NCBI GenBank assembly: GCA_016291475.1
Contig: JAEEXJ010000002.1
Location: forward strand, 1-64,000
From: Lachnospiraceae bacterium
GTDB lineage: Bacteria > Bacillota_A > Clostridia > Lachnospirales > Lachnospiraceae
Length of the DNA: 64,000 nucleotides
Direction of reading: 5' to 3'
Shown here: positions 19,500 to 27,470 of the stretch, piece by piece
Layout of the letters: each line of letters opens with the position of its first letter
Position numbering within the stretch: the stretch's first letter is position 1
Notes under the pieces: model-generated
Seen by the model: the letters and a program-made list of their open reading frames with translations, nothing else
What the model was told of the DNA's origin: nothing
Databases searched by the model: none
Position numbers and translations under genes: made by a program

Positions 19500-20546
19500 T
19501 CAAGGCATCTGTTCCGGATCATATAAATAGACATCTTCCTTAAGATGGAATCCGCTGGCGATTATTACCTCATCCATATTATCGGCGGTAACCGCAATGG
19601 GTTCGAGGCCTATGTACGGAATGGTGTATGTTCCGTCATCTATGGTAGTGATGTCATTACCGGTCAGGTCCTCTCCCTTGGCAAGTGCTATTGCGCACTC
19701 TGCGGCACGCTTCGCAAGTTTTTCCACAGGTTTATATACGGTCATCGTCTGAGTGCCTTCAATTATTCTCTGGCACGCCTCAAGATCCGCATCCTGTCCG
19801 ACCACCATCACATCTCCCGCAAGTCTCATTACCGAAAGAGCCTGTATAACCTGACCCGCAAGATTATCATTACCGCACATTATGGCATCGGCCTCACGAA
19901 CAAGATCTCCGTGAGAATATACGTAATCTGCGGCAAGCTCCGCTCTCCATCCGTCGCAATGCATGGTATCGAGAATATCGATCCTGTATTTATCGCATAC
20001 ATCGGTAAAGCCGTTTTCCACAAGGGGTACATTATTGTCCGTCGGAGATCCTCCGAGCATCAGCACCTTGCCGTCTGCGATACCGTTACTCAAAAGAGCT
20101 TCGGCCATGAGCTTTCCTACCTTATAGTTATCGAAAGAAATATACAGATCCGCATTTGAATTGGTTACGAGTCTGTCATATGCGATTATCTTGATTCCGG
20201 CATTCTTGGCCTTTTCAACCGTCTCTCTGAGGGATTCGGAATCGATGCAGATTATGACGATAACATCCACACCCTTGGCTATCAGGTATTCTATCTGTTC
20301 CTTCTGCTTTTCAACATCACCGTTGGCATTCTGGACATTTACCGTAGCTCCCAGTTCCTTGGCCGTCGATACAAATACATCCCTGTCTCTCTGCCATCTT
20401 TCTATTACGAAAGAATCGAAGCTCATTCCGATCTCAATGGTATCGTTACCCTCTCCGGAATCCGCCTCCTGAGTTCCCGCAGGAGCATCGCATCCCGTCA
20501 AAAGAAGGAGAAACGCAGCGATAAGCGCGGTTATTTTCCTTTTCAC
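19500..20546 (-). CDS. Second sugar-binding lipoprotein (XylF-like)
   Basis: 348 aa. Short signal peptide with lipobox LLTGC (about 15-19), then a binding-protein fold starting IGMSFDSFVIERWQRD, with YLIAKGVDVIVIICIDSESL and MLGGSPTDNNVPLVENG. It is related to the lipoprotein at 18077-19243 but clearly different. Its GTG start touches the stop of the response regulator gene with no gap, so it belongs to the sensor operon rather than to the transporter operon. It may deliver sugar to the same permease or to the sensor. Confidence 0.88.
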   Translation of the reverse strand: MKRKITALIAAFLLLLTGCDAPAGTQEADSGEGNDTIEIGMSFDSFVIERWQRDRDVFVSTAKELGATVNVQNANGDVEKQKEQIEYLIAKGVDVIVIICIDSESLRETVEKAKNAGIKIIAYDRLVTNSNADLYISFDNYKVGKLMAEALLSNGIADGKVLMLGGSPTDNNVPLVENGFTDVCDKYRIDILDTMHCDGWRAELAADYVYSHGDLVREADAIMCGNDNLAGQVIQALSVMRLAGDVMVVGQDADLEACQRIIEGTQTMTVYKPVEKLAKRAAECAIALAKGEDLTGNDITTIDDGTYTIPYIGLEPIAVTADNMDEVIIASGFHLKEDVYLYDPEQMP

Positions 20547-22130
20547 TTACTTCCCCTCTCTGTACTCGGTGGGAGTTACGCCCACATTCTTTTTAAATGT
20601 CTTGCTGAAATAGTTGGGATCCGAATATCCTACCTTTGCACAGATCTCCTTCATGGACAACTGTGTTGTTGCCAGAAGCTCTTTGGCTTTATCCATTCTA
20701 AGGCCCGTAAGATAGTCTATGAAATTCTCTCCCGTTCCTTCCTTAAAGATCCTGCTCAGATAATACGAGCTGATATTTACTTCCCTTGATACATCCTCAA
20801 GAGTGATGTTGTCCGTATAGTTGTTCTCGATATATTTCTTAGCCGCTTCGATTGCATCGTTGGAACTTTCTTCACGCTTGGTTGATATATTCCTGCACGA
20901 GAATATAAGTCTGTCGGAGAGCCAGTTCCAGAGACTGTCCGTATCATCAATCGCCATAAGCGTGGGCAGATAATCTCTTCGATTGGATATGTTATATACC
21001 ATACCGCCGCTGCTGTATGAGATATGTTCCGCACGGAGTGCAAACTCAAGTATCTTGAGTCTGATATCCATTAAGTCACCGCCGCGGATATATTCAAAAT
21101 ATTCCTTGGCCGCATTAAGGGCAGCTTCGGTTCTTCCCTTCTCAACCTCAGCAAATATCTTTCTCTCGATATCAACGGGATAGTTCTCCGAATATTCGCA
21201 TCCGATGGGAAGATCGTCCGCATGTGCCACGGTATTGGTGGTGAGGAGAAGAGCGTTCACCGCATCTCTGTAAGAACTTTCCATGTCCCTTATCTTCTCT
21301 ACTCTTCCCACACCGATCCTGAATGCGATATCGGTACGTTCTCTTAATTTGTGAGCAAGCTCCCTGGCCCTACCGATGACCTCGACTCTTTCGTTGTAAT
21401 CCATCGTATTATTTTCGAAAGGAATCAGAACCGCGATCTTATTGCCCATTACGGAACCGACGATGCCGCCGAAATAATCTTTGATATAACTTCTTATATT
21501 CTGATAATGCTGCTGAAGTTTGACACCGCTTCCTACTGCGTTTGTCATATGGTTGCCCTCTGCGGCATCACCGGATACGATGACCATCATATAACCGTAG
21601 TCTGCGGTTATCTCAAGCATGGATCTGTAATTCTCGATGTCTTCGTCGAAATACTCATGAAACAGGATATTATAGATAAGACCGTTTTCAAGAATAGGCA
21701 CAACGGTCTCCAACTTCTCTCTGATAAACAGATCGTTGGATCGTCTCTTCTTCTCCTGATCCACCAGCGCCATGGCATTTTTCAAAGCCGTGATCATACG
21801 GTTTCTGTCCATGGGTTTGGTCATGTATTCTATCGCGCCCAGCTTGATGGCTTCCTGAGCGTAATCGAATTTATCGTATGCGGACATAACAATGAAAATG
21901 GTATTTTCATTGCTCTTTCTGATCTCACGCATCGCATCGAGTCCGTTTATGCCCGGCATCTGAATATCCATTACCGCAATATCCGGATGAAAAGTCTCGG
22001 CAAGTTCTATGACCTTTCTTCCGGTTTTGGCATGATCTATTATGCAGCTGTCTCCGAATTCTTTTTCAATGATAAAGGAAAGTGAATCAATTACTATTCC
22101 TTCATCATCCGCAAGTAATATTTTATACAT
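20547..22130 (-). CDS. YesN-type response regulator with AraC DNA-binding domain
   Basis: 527 aa. Receiver domain (about 1-120) has D8/D9, phospho-acceptor D55 in VMDIQMP, S83 and K105. A middle region of about 280 residues follows, then two AraC helix-turn-helix motifs (about 425-525) with ISSYYLSRIFKEGTGENFIDY and VGYSDPNYFSKTFKK. It overlaps the kinase gene by 8 bp. It is expected to activate sugar transporter genes, most plausibly the ABC operon just downstream. Confidence 0.93.
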   Translation of the reverse strand: MYKILLADDEGIVIDSLSFIIEKEFGDSCIIDHAKTGRKVIELAETFHPDIAVMDIQMPGINGLDAMREIRKSNENTIFIVMSAYDKFDYAQEAIKLGAIEYMTKPMDRNRMITALKNAMALVDQEKKRRSNDLFIREKLETVVPILENGLIYNILFHEYFDEDIENYRSMLEITADYGYMMVIVSGDAAEGNHMTNAVGSGVKLQQHYQNIRSYIKDYFGGIVGSVMGNKIAVLIPFENNTMDYNERVEVIGRARELAHKLRERTDIAFRIGVGRVEKIRDMESSYRDAVNALLLTTNTVAHADDLPIGCEYSENYPVDIERKIFAEVEKGRTEAALNAAKEYFEYIRGGDLMDIRLKILEFALRAEHISYSSGGMVYNISNRRDYLPTLMAIDDTDSLWNWLSDRLIFSCRNISTKREESSNDAIEAAKKYIENNYTDNITLEDVSREVNISSYYLSRIFKEGTGENFIDYLTGLRMDKAKELLATTQLSMKEICAKVGYSDPNYFSKTFKKNVGVTPTEYREGK

Positions 22131-23616
22131 CTGCGGTCCCCCTGCTGTCCGTACTCAGGTACATGATAAATTTGGTTCCTTTCCCCTCGCCCTCGCTCTC
22201 AATGTGAAACACATCTTCTTCCCCGACAAAGAGCTTGAGTCTTGCGATAACATTGTCCATACCGATACCGTTGGATTCCTTCTTCGCGATACCGGGTATG
22301 GGAGTCCCGTTTAACAAACCATCTATCATCTCGGGACTCATTCCGATCCCGTTATCCTCTATGCTAATGCAGGCTTTATCATCCTGCCTGTAAACCTTCA
22401 TCCTGATACGGCCTTCACCCATCATATCCCTGATGCCGTGATTGACACAGTTTTCCACAATGGGCTGAAGGATCATGCTGGGCATCTTAACATTCATCAG
22501 GGACTCATCGATCTCTTTTTCGTACAGGATATCACCCGAAAATCTTACATTCAGGATATAGATATAATTGTCGACCAGTTCGATCTCTTCCCCGACGGTA
22601 ACCGTCTTGGAGCCCTTCTTGACGTTATATCTGAAAAATTCCGCCATGACCTGCACGTACTCGTATGTCCTGTCCGCACCCTCCATCATGGCAAGCTGTG
22701 CTCCGGCATTCAGCGTATTGAACAAGAAATGAGGATTGATCTGTGCCTGCAGATATTTCAGCTGGGCATCCTTAAGATGGGCTTCCATCATCAGCTCTTT
22801 TTCCTTGAGCATTCTTTCGGTCTCGGCATTTTCTCTTACCTGCCTGATGTAGTCCCTGATACTGATGACCATCTGATTAAAGGCCTTGGTAACGACACCG
22901 ACTTCATCCCTGGATATTTCCTCAAGGGGTTCGAAATCAAAATTTCCCTTACCTACTTCATCAGCTCTTCCCGCAAGCTTCTTAAGAGGGCTTATCAGAT
23001 TGGCGGTGAGCCTTAAGATCAGAAGTGCATTAACTATGATGACAGCGATCAGTATAAGGTTTCCCCCCTGTTCAAAAGATTTGAAGGCGGATACCATCTC
23101 ACGGTAGTTCTCGGAATTTTCCTTGAACTGCTCATTGTTAAGGCTGTAGATGTATGTGCTTATATAACCGTAGAGTTTGGTGGCTTCCTCATAATGGCTT
23201 CTGTATTTTTCCACATTACGTCCGCGCTTTGCTTCGATGGTCAGCGCAACCTCATCCAGATATTCCTCAGACATGTTTCTGATGGAATATTCCATTCTGT
23301 CCAGCAGTCTTCCCGTCACCGCATCGGATAACTCATCCGCCTGTTCGGAATAAATCTGTGTGGATCTGTAATAGTTTTCCAGCGAATCGCTTGTCTTGGC
23401 ATTCAGATATTCCGTCATGGAATCCTGAACCTGATTAAGGGACACCGATAATTCGTTGAGCTGCAGGTTTGCCTGATATACCGTATCGATCCTTCGGGAC
23501 ATTATATTTATGCCCGCAAGAAGCACGATGTTGATAAAGAAAACGAAGAGGTTCGCCATCAGCGATATCGTAGTAAGTTTTATCTGGAGGGACATGTTGC
23601 GGAATCTAGTTCTCAT
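22123..23616 (-). CDS. YesM/LytS-type sensor histidine kinase
   Basis: 497 aa. Membrane segment at about 12-38, an extracellular all-helical region (about 40-185), second membrane segment (about 186-205), HAMP (about 208-260), then His_kinase with H296 in QINPHFLFNTL and an ATPase domain (IENGIGMS-like box, GIGMDNVIARL). ATG at 23616 is chosen because GGAGG (23629-23625) is 8 nt upstream; an earlier ATG at 23622 is too close. It overlaps the end of the anchored binding protein by 11 bp, so sensor and kinase are made together. Confidence 0.92.
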   Translation of the reverse strand: MRTRFRNMSLQIKLTTISLMANLFVFFINIVLLAGINIMSRRIDTVYQANLQLNELSVSLNQVQDSMTEYLNAKTSDSLENYYRSTQIYSEQADELSDAVTGRLLDRMEYSIRNMSEEYLDEVALTIEAKRGRNVEKYRSHYEEATKLYGYISTYIYSLNNEQFKENSENYREMVSAFKSFEQGGNLILIAVIIVNALLILRLTANLISPLKKLAGRADEVGKGNFDFEPLEEISRDEVGVVTKAFNQMVISIRDYIRQVRENAETERMLKEKELMMEAHLKDAQLKYLQAQINPHFLFNTLNAGAQLAMMEGADRTYEYVQVMAEFFRYNVKKGSKTVTVGEEIELVDNYIYILNVRFSGDILYEKEIDESLMNVKMPSMILQPIVENCVNHGIRDMMGEGRIRMKVYRQDDKACISIEDNGIGMSPEMIDGLLNGTPIPGIAKKESNGIGMDNVIARLKLFVGEEDVFHIESEGEGKGTKFIMYLSTDSRGTADV

Positions 23617-24661
23617 CCTCATATTCCTCCATATACTGTGCCACATTGTCTTTGGTGATTACGGAAATATCCGAAGTAAAATACTGGCTGGTATAGCCGT
23701 ATTCAAAATATTCCGTAAGGGCATTTATGCTGTAGCGGCCCATCTGCTCGGTATCAGTTGAGATGGTGGCATAGATAACGTTTCTGTCTATTCCGTTTAA
23801 TATAACTTCCGAATCGTAATATCCGAGTATATCAACAAGACCTACCTCATTATAATCAACGACGGTCTGGTAAGCGGCTACGGTATCCATTTCATTCAGA
23901 CATACTACGATCTCGGGAAGTGATTCCCTGTCTTTGAGCAAGAAGTTCTTGATGGATTCTTCTACTGACAATTCACTGGTGGTATCGACACCGTAGATGG
24001 TAAGTTCGATGGGCGGATGAGTCTCTCTAAGCTCATCATCTTCCGCATCCACCGTCTCCTGTACCGCCGTGAACATAAGGTTCTGGGCTGCATTTGTGGA
24101 AGCGGCATCGGCAAATATAACAACCTCGATCTTGTCGTTGGAAAACTTCTTCTCCTGAGCTATCTTCAGGATAAGCTCTCCGTACTGTTTTCCCAGATTG
24201 TAATTACTCACACCGACATAGCTGAGTCTTTCCGATGCGGAGTTATCATTATATAAAGTAACGACCTGGATCCCGTTTGCCTCAGCTTTATCTATTAGGG
24301 TAGTCATCTCTTTACTTTCGTCCGCACTTACTATTATTCCGTCCACTCCGGAGACGGTTGCTATCTCCATGAGCTCATACACGGAATAATCCCGGGATAA
24401 ATTATCGGATATCATCTCCAGGCAGTCGTTGCTTGCGGATGCGGCTTCAAGCGCTGACTTATAAACCGACTGCCAGAAAGAAGATTTCGGGTTGTCGGCT
24501 ATCATTACATAGTATCTGTCATATGCAGCGTCATCACTGCTGATACCGAATCTGTTCGTATACCGGATAAAATTGATAACGAGAATAACGGTCAGCGCAA
24601 CGATGACCAAAGTGATCAATCCTATGAATATTGAATTATATCTTCGCTTTTTGGGTGTCAA
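23606..24661 (-). CDS. Membrane-anchored sugar-binding sensor protein (XylFII-like)
   Basis: 351 aa. A basic N-terminus and one hydrophobic helix (about 12-30) with no lipobox or evident cleavage site act as an uncleaved anchor, followed by a binding-protein fold (VMIADNPKSSFWQSVYKSAL, VSGVDGIIVSAD, VGVSNYNLGKQYGELIL). In Clostridium beijerinckii such a protein (XylFII) binds xylose and controls the LytS kinase; the same gene order is seen here. The start is TTG at 24661 with AGGGAG about 8 nt upstream. The ligand is inferred only. Confidence 0.85.
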   Translation of the reverse strand: MTPKKRRYNSIFIGLITLVIVALTVILVINFIRYTNRFGISSDDAAYDRYYVMIADNPKSSFWQSVYKSALEAASASNDCLEMISDNLSRDYSVYELMEIATVSGVDGIIVSADESKEMTTLIDKAEANGIQVVTLYNDNSASERLSYVGVSNYNLGKQYGELILKIAQEKKFSNDKIEVVIFADAASTNAAQNLMFTAVQETVDAEDDELRETHPPIELTIYGVDTTSELSVEESIKNFLLKDRESLPEIVVCLNEMDTVAAYQTVVDYNEVGLVDILGYYDSEVILNGIDRNVIYATISTDTEQMGRYSINALTEYFEYGYTSQYFTSDISVITKDNVAQYMEEYEDEN

Positions 24662-24717
24662 AAAATACTCCCTTAATAAAATCTCATACGGATACTAAAA
24701 TATCACATTCCGCCTTA

Positions 24718-24752
24718 TAAAAACAACGTGCGGTATGCAAAGCACACCGCAC
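24718..24752 (-). terminator. Terminator after ribU
   Basis: Stem GTGCGGT-TGC / GCA-ACCGCAC (24728-24738 with 24742-24752, one mismatch), AAA loop, followed on the minus strand by GTTGTTTTTA. It separates ribU from the sugar-sensor operon. Confidence 0.7.
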
Positions 24753-24778
24753 ATAAAAATACTTCAGAGTATGTTTTT

Positions 24779-25567
24779 TTAATTATTTTCAGGATCAGCG
24801 TCCTTCTTGGTAACAAGATCCGCTCCGATACCTGCTCCCTTAAGAACAGGGCTGATCTTCTTGTAAATAAGAAGTGTAAGCAGCGAGATAACGGTTCCCT
24901 TGATCAGATTAAGGGGAGCAACACACGCGAGGACGAAAGTTACAATATTATTATCTCCCGCAAGAGGGTTGACCTTCGCTCCCATCTCAAGAATGGCCTC
25001 AAGAGGCATTCCGTAGAGCTTGGCAAATGCCGGAAGCAGATATACGGCATTGAAAGCGGTTCCGAATACGGTAATGCAAATCGTTCCGAGTACACAGGAC
25101 TTAAGAGCATTCTTCTTGGTTCTGTTAGCATAATAAAGGGTAGCTGCAGGGATGATAAATGACGATCCTACGGCAAAATTGGCAAGCTCACCCACAAATG
25201 CCGTAGATGTTCCCTTCATGAACAGCTTGAGAATTATCTTGATAAACTCGATGAGAACGCCGACGGAAGGTCCGAATGCATATGCACCGATCATTATGGG
25301 AAGTTCGGAAAGATCAAGCTTGTAGAAAGACGGTGCAAAAGGCATGGGAAGCTCAATGAGCATCAGAACTGCGGAAATCGCAGAAAGCAGACCGACGGAT
25401 GCTGCACGTCTGGCAGCGGAAGTTTTATCGGTTATACCCTTTTTGCTACGAATGATCCTTTCCGCTACGACCGAGCAAACAAATAGCCCTGCTATGATAA
25501 GCAAAAAACTGCCTACATACAGAGCGTTAGATTTGATCTGAGTGATCAGAACATTGAATTTTTCCAT
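24779..25567 (-). CDS. ribU: Riboflavin ECF transporter substrate-binding subunit RibU
   Basis: 262 aa. About six membrane segments in the ECF S-component pattern. After the second segment comes the family stretch IELPMPFAPSFYKLDLSELP and then GPSVGVLIEFIKIILK. It binds riboflavin outside and works with the shared ECF module (EcfA/A'/T), which is not in this window. The ATG at 25567 follows AAGGAGG; the longer open frame would run through the FMN riboswitch, so it is rejected. The 35-residue N-terminal part with an extra membrane segment is long but not unusual for clostridial RibU. Confidence 0.93.
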   Translation of the reverse strand: MEKFNVLITQIKSNALYVGSFLLIIAGLFVCSVVAERIIRSKKGITDKTSAARRAASVGLLSAISAVLMLIELPMPFAPSFYKLDLSELPIMIGAYAFGPSVGVLIEFIKIILKLFMKGTSTAFVGELANFAVGSSFIIPAATLYYANRTKKNALKSCVLGTICITVFGTAFNAVYLLPAFAKLYGMPLEAILEMGAKVNPLAGDNNIVTFVLACVAPLNLIKGTVISLLTLLIYKKISPVLKGAGIGADLVTKKDADPENN

Positions 25568-25577
25568 TATAATCCTC

Positions 25578-25690
25578 CTTCTTTCATCCGGACTGTACCG
25601 TTGGTATCGGAGTTGCACCGATTCGGCCCCGTGAGGCTCGCGGACTTTACCGCCAGTAGGGAGTTGCACCCTGCCCTGAAGTTAACGTCA
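25578..25690 (-). promoter_or_regulatory. FMN riboswitch (RFN element) upstream of ribU
   Basis: On the minus strand the conserved RFN core is complete: CTTCAGGGCAGGGTG, CAACTCCCTACTGGCGGTAA, AGTCCGCGAGCC, GAATCGGTGCAACTCCGAT, ACCAACGGTACAGTCCGGAT, GAAAG. Closing stem P1 pairs CUUC with GAAG. That GAAG runs into the GAAGGAGG ribosome site of ribU, so FMN binding should hide the site and stop translation. No terminator hairpin lies between aptamer and gene, which agrees with translational control. Confidence 0.96.
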
Positions 25691-25692
25691 GA

Positions 25693-25721
25693 ATTATATT
25701 ACATGAGCCTGTTTATTGCAA
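25693..25721 (-). promoter_or_regulatory. Promoter of the ribU transcript
   Basis: Minus strand: TTGCAA at 25721-25716, 17-bp spacer, TATAAT at 25698-25693. The predicted start near 25686 is right at the 5' edge of the FMN riboswitch. Confidence 0.8.
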
Positions 25722-25749
25722 TAGCACGCAAATAATGATAAATTTTAGG

Positions 25750-25755
25750 TATAAT
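25750..25755 (+). promoter_or_regulatory. -10 element for the 25772-27412 operon
   Basis: TATAAT, 17 bp before the first ATG of the operon. No good -35 is seen at the right distance. If used, the message would begin only a few bases before the start codon. Confidence 0.4.
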
Positions 25756-25771
25756 TAAGGTCTTAAAGCAG

Positions 25772-26137
25772 ATGAATACAGGAAATTCGACTTATAACAA
25801 TTACAATCCCGACAGAGGAAGACAGGCCTTCGATACAGCCTCCGTCGTAATGGGAACAATATCGGTGATACTGCTCTGTACGGGCGTTTTGAGCATACCT
25901 GCGGGAGCTCTCGGTATTCTTTTCTCGGCGCTGGGTAAAAAGCCCGGAGCAGGTCGCACCAGGGCATCAAAGACAGGACTGATATTATCGTGTGTAGGCA
26001 TGATAGCAGGTATTTTGACCGTTTCGATCGCACTCTACTGGTTCTGTACGGATCCTTCGGCACCGGAACAGGTCAGAAGAATGTATGAAGCTTACGGAAT
26101 GGAAATGCCGGAATTCCCTATTTTCTCGGGAGGATGA
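25772..26137 (+). CDS. Small two-helix membrane protein (DUF4190-like)
   Basis: 121 aa. A hydrophilic N-terminus rich in Asn/Tyr, two membrane segments (about 26-52 and 69-92) joined by a basic loop (GKKPGAGRTRASKTG), and an extracellular tail. The helix-Gly-basic loop-helix pattern is that of DUF4190-type proteins. Function unknown. Its stop overlaps the next start as ATGA, and its ribosome site is weak (AAGG about 10 nt upstream). Confidence 0.65.
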   Translation: MNTGNSTYNNYNPDRGRQAFDTASVVMGTISVILLCTGVLSIPAGALGILFSALGKKPGAGRTRASKTGLILSCVGMIAGILTVSIALYWFCTDPSAPEQVRRMYEAYGMEMPEFPIFSGG

Positions 26138-26634
26138 ATCATTTGGGTTTATCTGTAGGTTCAATCGGAAACCAAATACCGGGATACAGTGATTCCCAGA
26201 TCAGGAGGATAGCGGGGCCTACCGTTACCCCCATGGAGGAGTCTGCGCTCAAAAGCGGTCAGCCCGGCAAGGTAAACAAGGCCGAATGCGAAACCTGCAA
26301 ACAGAGAAAATATCAGGACGGATCCGATGAGAACGTTTCCTTCAAGTCGGCACAGCACATCTCCCCAACAGCAGCCGGATCAAGAGTCAGGGCTCACGAG
26401 CAGGAGCATGTTTCCAACGCTTATACAAAAGCAGCGCAGGACGGCGGCAAGGTTTTACAGGCGTCCGTTGCGATACATACGGCTGTCTGCCCCGAATGCG
26501 GAAGGACCTATATTTCGGGAGGCACCACAACCACCAGGATAGCTTACAAAAACGAAAATAATCCTTATCAGAAAGGCCTGAAAATGCTTCACGGTCTGGC
26601 TACGGAAGGAATGAATTTTGATAAACAGATCTGA
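26134..26634 (+). CDS. Putative metalloprotease-like protein with HExxH motif
   Basis: 166 aa, soluble. A CETCKQRKYQDGSDENVSFK block (about 50-69) is followed by AHEQEHV (about 88-94), an HExxH zinc motif, and later a second cysteine pair in CPECGRTYISGG (about 117-128). Two CxxC pairs plus HExxH suggest one or two bound zinc ions. Similar short proteins occur in Clostridia and resemble SprA-related putative metalloproteases; I do not know a tested function. No signal peptide is seen. It overlaps both neighbours (4 and 17 bp), so the three proteins are probably made together. Confidence 0.7.
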   Translation: MNHLGLSVGSIGNQIPGYSDSQIRRIAGPTVTPMEESALKSGQPGKVNKAECETCKQRKYQDGSDENVSFKSAQHISPTAAGSRVRAHEQEHVSNAYTKAAQDGGKVLQASVAIHTAVCPECGRTYISGGTTTTRIAYKNENNPYQKGLKMLHGLATEGMNFDKQI

Positions 26635-27412
26635 ATATCGTACACCGGCTGAATTGAAATCCCGCGCCCAGTCAGCACTTGCGGGCAGATTTGCAGCAGC
26701 CGTAATGGTAACTCTTTCATACTTCATATGGATCTATCTGCTCTCCTATTCGGGAAGCATCATATCCGCCATGATCGGCAGGATGCCCGTTTTCTCCGGA
26801 TTAAAGATCAGCATTGAAACACAGATCGCATACACCGTTATCTCCTCTCTCATAGCGGCTTTTTTGAGTATCATAAGCGAGATGTTCGTATGCGGCATGG
26901 ATCTTTATTATCTGAATATCTCTACGGGACGCGATGCGCAGAACAGTGATATATTTGCAGGATTTCGGGATAACCCTTCCGAGACTTTTAAGATTGCGGC
27001 ATTTCTGATGCTGCCTTCCATAATACTGTCACTGCCCTACAACATTTTTGCGGATCTGTATCTCCTCACGGGGATAAAAAAGTTCATGTACATGGCGATA
27101 CTTTTTGTCGCACTTGCATTCCTCGCTTCTTTTTATATGCATCTTACATACGGGATGGCATTTTTCCTAAAGCTTGATTTCCCCTCTTATCCTGCCGGGA
27201 AGATACTCCGCCTCACCAGGCAAAAGATAACGGGGCACAGAGTAAGACTCTTTTTACTGGATCTGAGATTCATCCCCATGCTTCTCTTATGCGTCCTCTC
27301 CATGGGCATCGGAATGACCTGGGTATATCCGATAATGCTCGAAGCACATGCCCTGTTTTTCCTTAATCTCATGAATCCCGGACATTATATCCCGATAGAT
27401 GAAAGAATCTGA
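26618..27412 (+). CDS. DUF975 family membrane protein
   Basis: 264 aa. Starts with the DUF975-type amphipathic segment (RTPAELKSRAQSALAGR), then about five or six membrane segments. A TTG start at 26618 inside the end of the preceding gene is used; no ATG is better placed. Function of the family is unknown. It ends at a bidirectional terminator. Confidence 0.8.
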   Translation: MINRSEYRTPAELKSRAQSALAGRFAAAVMVTLSYFIWIYLLSYSGSIISAMIGRMPVFSGLKISIETQIAYTVISSLIAAFLSIISEMFVCGMDLYYLNISTGRDAQNSDIFAGFRDNPSETFKIAAFLMLPSIILSLPYNIFADLYLLTGIKKFMYMAILFVALAFLASFYMHLTYGMAFFLKLDFPSYPAGKILRLTRQKITGHRVRLFLLDLRFIPMLLLCVLSMGIGMTWVYPIMLEAHALFFLNLMNPGHYIPIDERI

Positions 27413-27421
27413 TAACGTATC

Positions 27422-27454
27422 AAAAAAGATCCGGACATTTTGTCCGGACCTTTT
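27422..27454. terminator. Bidirectional terminator
   Basis: Stem CCGGACA/TGTCCGG (27431-27437 with 27441-27447) with flanking pairs, AAAAAA before and TTTT after. It lies between the convergent DUF975 and HD-GYP genes and can serve both. Confidence 0.85.
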
Positions 27455-27470
27455 AATATTGTTCATTTGA

